Program-made: the position numbers and the translations under genes
Notes under the pieces: generated by a model
Database searches by the model: none
The model's input: the letters and a program-made list of their open reading frames with translations, nothing else
What the model was told of the DNA's origin: nothing
Shown: positions 60,176-64,000 of the stretch, piece after piece
Layout: each line of letters opens with the position of its first letter
Position numbering within the stretch: position 1 is the stretch's first letter
Assembly (NCBI RefSeq): GCF_040207125.1
Contig: NZ_CP157940.1
Coordinates: 1,054,001-1,118,000 of the forward strand
Length of the DNA stretch: 64,000 nt
Direction of reading: 5' to 3'
Origin: Lacrimispora sp. BS-2
GTDB taxonomy: Bacteria; Bacillota; Clostridia; Lachnospirales; Lachnospiraceae

Positions 60176-61945
60176 ATGAAGAAGATTCTTGATTTGATTA
60201 CAGCAGAGATGAAGGCAGCATTTGCGGACTGCGGATATGATGAGGCTTATGCAAAGGTAACCTTATCCAATCGTCCGGACCTTTGCGAATACCAGTGTAA
60301 CGGAGCCATGGCAGCAGCTAAGGCTTATAAAAAGAAACCTTTTGACATTGCAACGGAAGCGGTGGCAAAGCTTACGAAAAGCCAGGTATTTGCTGCGGTG
60401 GATGCTGTGATGCCGGGATTTATCAATTTAAAGCTTGACTCCGATTATCTGGCAGAATATATGAACGGCATGTCTGATGAAGAACAGTGCGGTTGTGAAA
60501 GAACAGAAAATCCCATGACAATTGTGGTGGATTACGGCGGAGCTAATGTGGCAAAGCCTTTGCACGTGGGCCATCTCCGTTCCGCCATTATCGGGGAAAG
60601 CATTAAGAGAATGGGCCGTTTTCTTGGCCATCAGGTCATTGGAGATGTTCACCTGGGAGACTGGGGCCTTCAGATGGGACTGATTATTGAGGAGCTTAAG
60701 GACAGAAAACCGGAGCTTCCTTATTTTGATGAATCCTATGAAGGGGAGTATCCAAAGGAAGCACCCTTTACCATCAGTGAGTTGGAAGAGATATATCCGG
60801 CGGCCAGTTCAAAAGCCAAATCAAATGAAGAATTCAGCGCAAGAGCTCATGACGCCACTTTAAAGCTGCAAAATGGGTTCCGGCCTTACCGTGCCATCTG
60901 GCAGCATATTATAGAAGTTTCTGTTTCTGATTTAAAGAAAAATTACGGAAATCTCAATGTTACCTTTGATTTATGGAAAGGGGAAAGCGATGCAGAACCC
61001 TATATTGCCGGTTTGATTAAGGAACTGGAAGACAAGGGCCTTGCTTATGAAAGCCAGGGAGCTCTTGTTGTGGATATAGGGGAAGAGGGGGATACCAAAG
61101 AGCTTCCTCCCTGTATTGTGAGAAAGTCAGACGGTGCGGCCCTTTATTCCACCTCTGATCTTGGAACCATCATTGAGCGGGAGAAAGAGATTAAACCTGA
61201 CTGGTACATCTATATTACGGATAAGCGTCAGGAGCTGCATTTCGTCCAGGTGTTCCGTGTGGCAAAAAAGGCTGGCTTTGTATCACTGGATAAGAAAATG
61301 TCCCATCTTTGCTTCGGAACCATGAACGGAAAAGACGGAAAGCCCTTTAAGACAAGGGATGGCGGAGTCATGCGTCTGGAGACACTGATATCGGACATCA
61401 GTCAGGCAGCTTATGAAAAGATCATGGAGAATCGTACCGTTTCTGAGAAAGAAGCGGAAGAAACATCTAAGATCGTGGGAATGGCAGCCTTAAAGTATGG
61501 GGATCTTTCCAATCAGGCTTCTAAGGACTATGTGTTTGACATGGACCGTTTCGTATCTTTTGAGGGAAATACCGGCCCTTACATCCTTTATACCATCGTA
61601 AGAATTAAGTCCATTCTTGCAAAATACCAGGGCCTTGAGGACAAATATCAGGGTGAGGAACGGATTCTTGCAGCCGCATCAGAGGCGGAAAAAGATCTGA
61701 TGCTCCAGCTTTCCAGATACAATGAAATCATGGAAACAGCCTTTACGGAGCTTGCGCCCCATAAAATATGCCAGTACATTTATGAGCTTGCCAATGCATT
61801 TAACCGCTTTTACCACGATACCAAGATCATATCCGAAGAGGATAAAAAACGGCAGGCATCCTGGATCCGCTTAATCAGGCTTACTAAGGATGTATTAAAT
61901 GCATGCATTGGCGTACTTGGAATTGAGGCGCCGGAACGAATGTAA
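60176..61945 (+). CDS. argS: Arginyl-tRNA synthetase
   Basis: Class I enzyme that charges tRNA-Arg. The 589-residue protein has the N-terminal Add-1 domain, the HIGH motif in ANVAKPLHVGHLRSAIIG (about 121-138), GDWGLQMGLII, and the C-terminal anticodon-binding domain with FEGNTGPYILYTIVRIKSIL and FNRFYHDTKI. The KMSKS site is degenerate, as is usual for ArgRS. AAAAAGGAG lies upstream. It begins a transcript with its own promoter. Confidence 0.97.
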   Translation: MKKILDLITAEMKAAFADCGYDEAYAKVTLSNRPDLCEYQCNGAMAAAKAYKKKPFDIATEAVAKLTKSQVFAAVDAVMPGFINLKLDSDYLAEYMNGMSDEEQCGCERTENPMTIVVDYGGANVAKPLHVGHLRSAIIGESIKRMGRFLGHQVIGDVHLGDWGLQMGLIIEELKDRKPELPYFDESYEGEYPKEAPFTISELEEIYPAASSKAKSNEEFSARAHDATLKLQNGFRPYRAIWQHIIEVSVSDLKKNYGNLNVTFDLWKGESDAEPYIAGLIKELEDKGLAYESQGALVVDIGEEGDTKELPPCIVRKSDGAALYSTSDLGTIIEREKEIKPDWYIYITDKRQELHFVQVFRVAKKAGFVSLDKKMSHLCFGTMNGKDGKPFKTRDGGVMRLETLISDISQAAYEKIMENRTVSEKEAEETSKIVGMAALKYGDLSNQASKDYVFDMDRFVSFEGNTGPYILYTIVRIKSILAKYQGLEDKYQGEERILAAASEAEKDLMLQLSRYNEIMETAFTELAPHKICQYIYELANAFNRFYHDTKIISEEDKKRQASWIRLIRLTKDVLNACIGVLGIEAPERM

Positions 61946-61968
61946 ATGGTGAACGGATGTGAGAAACT

Positions 61969-64000
61969 ATGAAAGTATCACACTTGACGACAAATACCTT
62001 CTGGAAAGGCGAATCAGGTGTCAGTGCCCTGGTGGAAGATCAGGGAAAAGAATATAAGGCAAATCTGCATATCAAGGGTAGTCAGGTTTTTGACTACTCT
62101 TGTTCCTGTGCCCAGGGAAATTCCTACCTCGGCATGTGTCCTCACTGCAAAGTTCTGTTTGATGTGTATAAAGAACTGGAATCAAACTCTGGAAGGCCGG
62201 TGACCACTTCCCAGCAGGCGAGAGCCATGATTCGGGAATATACCAATCGGGAGGTGTCCCGGATCATGAGCGAGGGAGAAGAGGAGCAGGTAAAGCTTTC
62301 TGTATCTCTCCTGGTCAGCCGAAGGGAAGTGAAGCTGGAGTTTAAGCTGGGTAGGGACCGGCTTTACATGGTGAAGGATCTGGCTGCTTTTGCAAATGCG
62401 GTGCAAAATGGAACCTATGTGGAATACGGCAAAAATCTGGCATTTCATCACACACCTTCTGCCTTTGCCAAAGAAAGCCGTCCCCTTCTGGAATTTGTAC
62501 AGGAGATTGTGAATGCGTATTGTGAGCATTATGAACAGTTCCAGAAAAGTTCCTTTTCCACAAAGCCTGTTCTGCGGCTTTTAAATTTAAGCCGTGCAAA
62601 CCGGGACCGTTTTTTTGGAATCATGATGGGAGAAACCCTGGAATTTGAGGATTACAAGGGCAAGAAGCGGCAGCTTGCGATCGTTGACCGAAATCCGGAC
62701 TTAAAGGTTACGGTAAATCGCCAGGGCCGGGATGGGATATTGGTATCCATTGACCGGGAGCTTTTGGTCTTTGAAGGGGAGCACCGTTTATATCTTGCAG
62801 ATATGAAACACTTATACTGCTGCGACCAGTCCTGCAGCGAGGCTCTTTCCGTATTTTTGGGGCAGATGATGGAAGGGTTTAAACCCTCCTATGAAACGGA
62901 AATCAATAACAAGGATATGCCTCTTTTTTATGAACGGGTTTTAAAGAGAATTGCAGGTTACTGCACCATTGATTCCAAAGAAGTGGATCTGGAAGCTTAT
63001 AAGCCGGAAGAGCTGAAGGCAAGGTTTGATTTTGATTCCGACGGCCAGGGCGGGCTGATTTTAAAACCGACCCTTTCCTATGGGGATTATTCTTTCCAGC
63101 CGGTAGAGGACGAGCGCCTGCCCCGTACCGTGTGCCGGGATATACCGGGAGAGTTCCGCATCAGCCGTCTGATTACCCGGTATTTTAAATATAAGGAATA
63201 TGAATCAGAATATCCGGCTATTCGGGATGATGAGGACGCTGTATACCGGTTACTTACGTCAGGGATGAGTGAGTTCATGGCATTGGGAGAGGTTTATTTT
63301 TCTGAATCCTTTAAAAAGATAAAGATCCTGCCTCCTCCCAAGGTATCCATCGGGGTCAGGAGCGTGGGGAACTGGCTGGAACTGGACGTGGATACGGACG
63401 GGCTGACAGGAGAGGATTTAAGCAGGCTTTTGGAGGTGTACAGCCAGAAAAAGAAATATTACCGCTTAAAAAGCGGGGAATTTATAAGCCTTGATGACAA
63501 CGGTCTTATGACCGTTGCAAAGCTGATCGAGGGGTTGTCCGCTGACCCTGATATGTTAAACAAGTCTTTCCGCCTTCCCAAATACAGGGCTCTTTATCTG
63601 GACAGTATCCTGAAAGAGGGAAGCGGCATAACCCTTTACCGGGACCAGCTTTATAAAGCGGTGGTCCGGGGGATGAAGTCTGTGGAGGACAGTGATTTTG
63701 AGATTCCCCAGTCCCTCCGCCATGTGCTGAGAGGGTATCAAAAGACAGGATACCGCTGGCTTAAGACCCTGGACAGCTACGGCTTTGGTGGAATCCTGGC
63801 CGATGATATGGGCCTTGGAAAGACCCTTCAGGTCATGACCCTGCTCCTTGATGAAGCAGAAAAAAAGGAACATACCACCTCCCTTGTGGTTTGCCCGGCA
63901 TCCCTGGTATACAACTGGGAGAATGAATTTCATATCTTTGCCCCTTCTCTTAAAGTCGCGACAATCACCGGCCAGGCAGGAGAACGGGAAGAGCTGTTAA
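61969..64000 (+). CDS. SNF2-type DEAD/DEAH helicase with SWIM zinc finger (5' part)
   Basis: Predicted DNA-dependent ATPase. The visible 677 codons start MKVSHLTTNTFWKG. A SWIM zinc finger lies at about 45-59 (C-x-C-x9-C-x-H in SCSCAQGNSYLGMCPHC). A long bacterial-SNF2-associated region (about 200-570, DRLYMVKDLAAFANAVQNGT at its start) follows, then the ATPase core with LRGYQKTGYRWLKTLDSYGF, Walker A LADDMGLGKT and SLVVCPASLVYNWENEF. The frame runs off the right edge, so the helicase C-terminal half is not seen. It starts 23 bases after argS, with only a weak ribosome site. Its target process is unknown. Confidence 0.92.
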   Translation, partial: MKVSHLTTNTFWKGESGVSALVEDQGKEYKANLHIKGSQVFDYSCSCAQGNSYLGMCPHCKVLFDVYKELESNSGRPVTTSQQARAMIREYTNREVSRIMSEGEEEQVKLSVSLLVSRREVKLEFKLGRDRLYMVKDLAAFANAVQNGTYVEYGKNLAFHHTPSAFAKESRPLLEFVQEIVNAYCEHYEQFQKSSFSTKPVLRLLNLSRANRDRFFGIMMGETLEFEDYKGKKRQLAIVDRNPDLKVTVNRQGRDGILVSIDRELLVFEGEHRLYLADMKHLYCCDQSCSEALSVFLGQMMEGFKPSYETEINNKDMPLFYERVLKRIAGYCTIDSKEVDLEAYKPEELKARFDFDSDGQGGLILKPTLSYGDYSFQPVEDERLPRTVCRDIPGEFRISRLITRYFKYKEYESEYPAIRDDEDAVYRLLTSGMSEFMALGEVYFSESFKKIKILPPPKVSIGVRSVGNWLELDVDTDGLTGEDLSRLLEVYSQKKKYYRLKSGEFISLDDNGLMTVAKLIEGLSADPDMLNKSFRLPKYRALYLDSILKEGSGITLYRDQLYKAVVRGMKSVEDSDFEIPQSLRHVLRGYQKTGYRWLKTLDSYGFGGILADDMGLGKTLQVMTLLLDEAEKKEHTTSLVVCPASLVYNWENEFHIFAPSLKVATITGQAGEREELL

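Overview
The window looks like chromosomal DNA of a spore-forming, low- to mid-GC anaerobic Firmicute, most likely a Lachnospiraceae (Clostridium XIVa / Lacrimispora-like) organism. The reasons are the sporulation sigma factors sigE (with spoIIGA) and sigG, a YlmC/YmxH sporulation protein, a T-box leader on valS, a SUF rather than ISC system, and conserved proteins of unknown function that I associate with Lachnospiraceae (DUF5717/DUF5716-like, DUF4364). No phage, insertion sequence, CRISPR array, rRNA or tRNA was seen.

Layout. 1-6.7 kb: end of clpX, then lon, ysxC and a polar amino-acid ABC transporter. 6.7-10 kb (minus): an acetyltransferase, a small membrane protein, a DUF4364 regulator and malic enzyme. 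10.1-15.7 kb: a three-gene operon of unknown function (1190-aa protein, actin/Hsp70-like protein, TPR-like protein). 15.7-18.9 kb: T-box and valS. 19-22.2 kb: spoIIGA-sigE, then an ECF sigma factor with an RsiV-like anti-sigma factor. 22.4-27.8 kb (minus): marR-sufCBDSU. 28.3-36 kb: an L-ascorbate (ula) PTS operon that lacks ulaD and carries a propeller-like protein of unknown function. 36-39.9 kb: sigG, coaX, coaBC and an esterase. 40-43.6 kb: prfC, yqeY and pepV. 43.6-46.7 kb: metNIQ preceded by a Met-rich leader peptide and a terminator. 46.8-51 kb: a structured duplicated leader with two membrane proteins, then ylmC, nrdR, yqeG, aroQ and efp. 51-59.9 kb: a divergent locus with a sulfatase-family enzyme, a ROK regulator and a remnant MFS transporter on one side, and a sugar-type ABC importer, an NPP-like phosphodiesterase and a PhnP-like hydrolase on the other. 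60-64 kb: argS and the start of a SNF2 helicase.

Most noteworthy: (i) a dispersed, gene-oriented palindromic repeat (seven units at five sites) that ends in a purine-rich, Shine-Dalgarno-like segment just upstream of genes; (ii) an undetected 31-codon ORF with nine Met codons, a strong ribosome site and a downstream terminator, placed as a candidate methionine attenuator before metNIQ; (iii) a 95-bp tandem duplication of stacked hairpins in the leader of the DUF4190/DUF975 operon; (iv) a 41-codon remnant of an MFS transporter fused by stop/start overlap to the ROK gene; (v) a MarR-type suf regulator with a C-terminal cysteine cluster and a clear operator/promoter; (vi) a spoIIG promoter with an abnormally long spacer.
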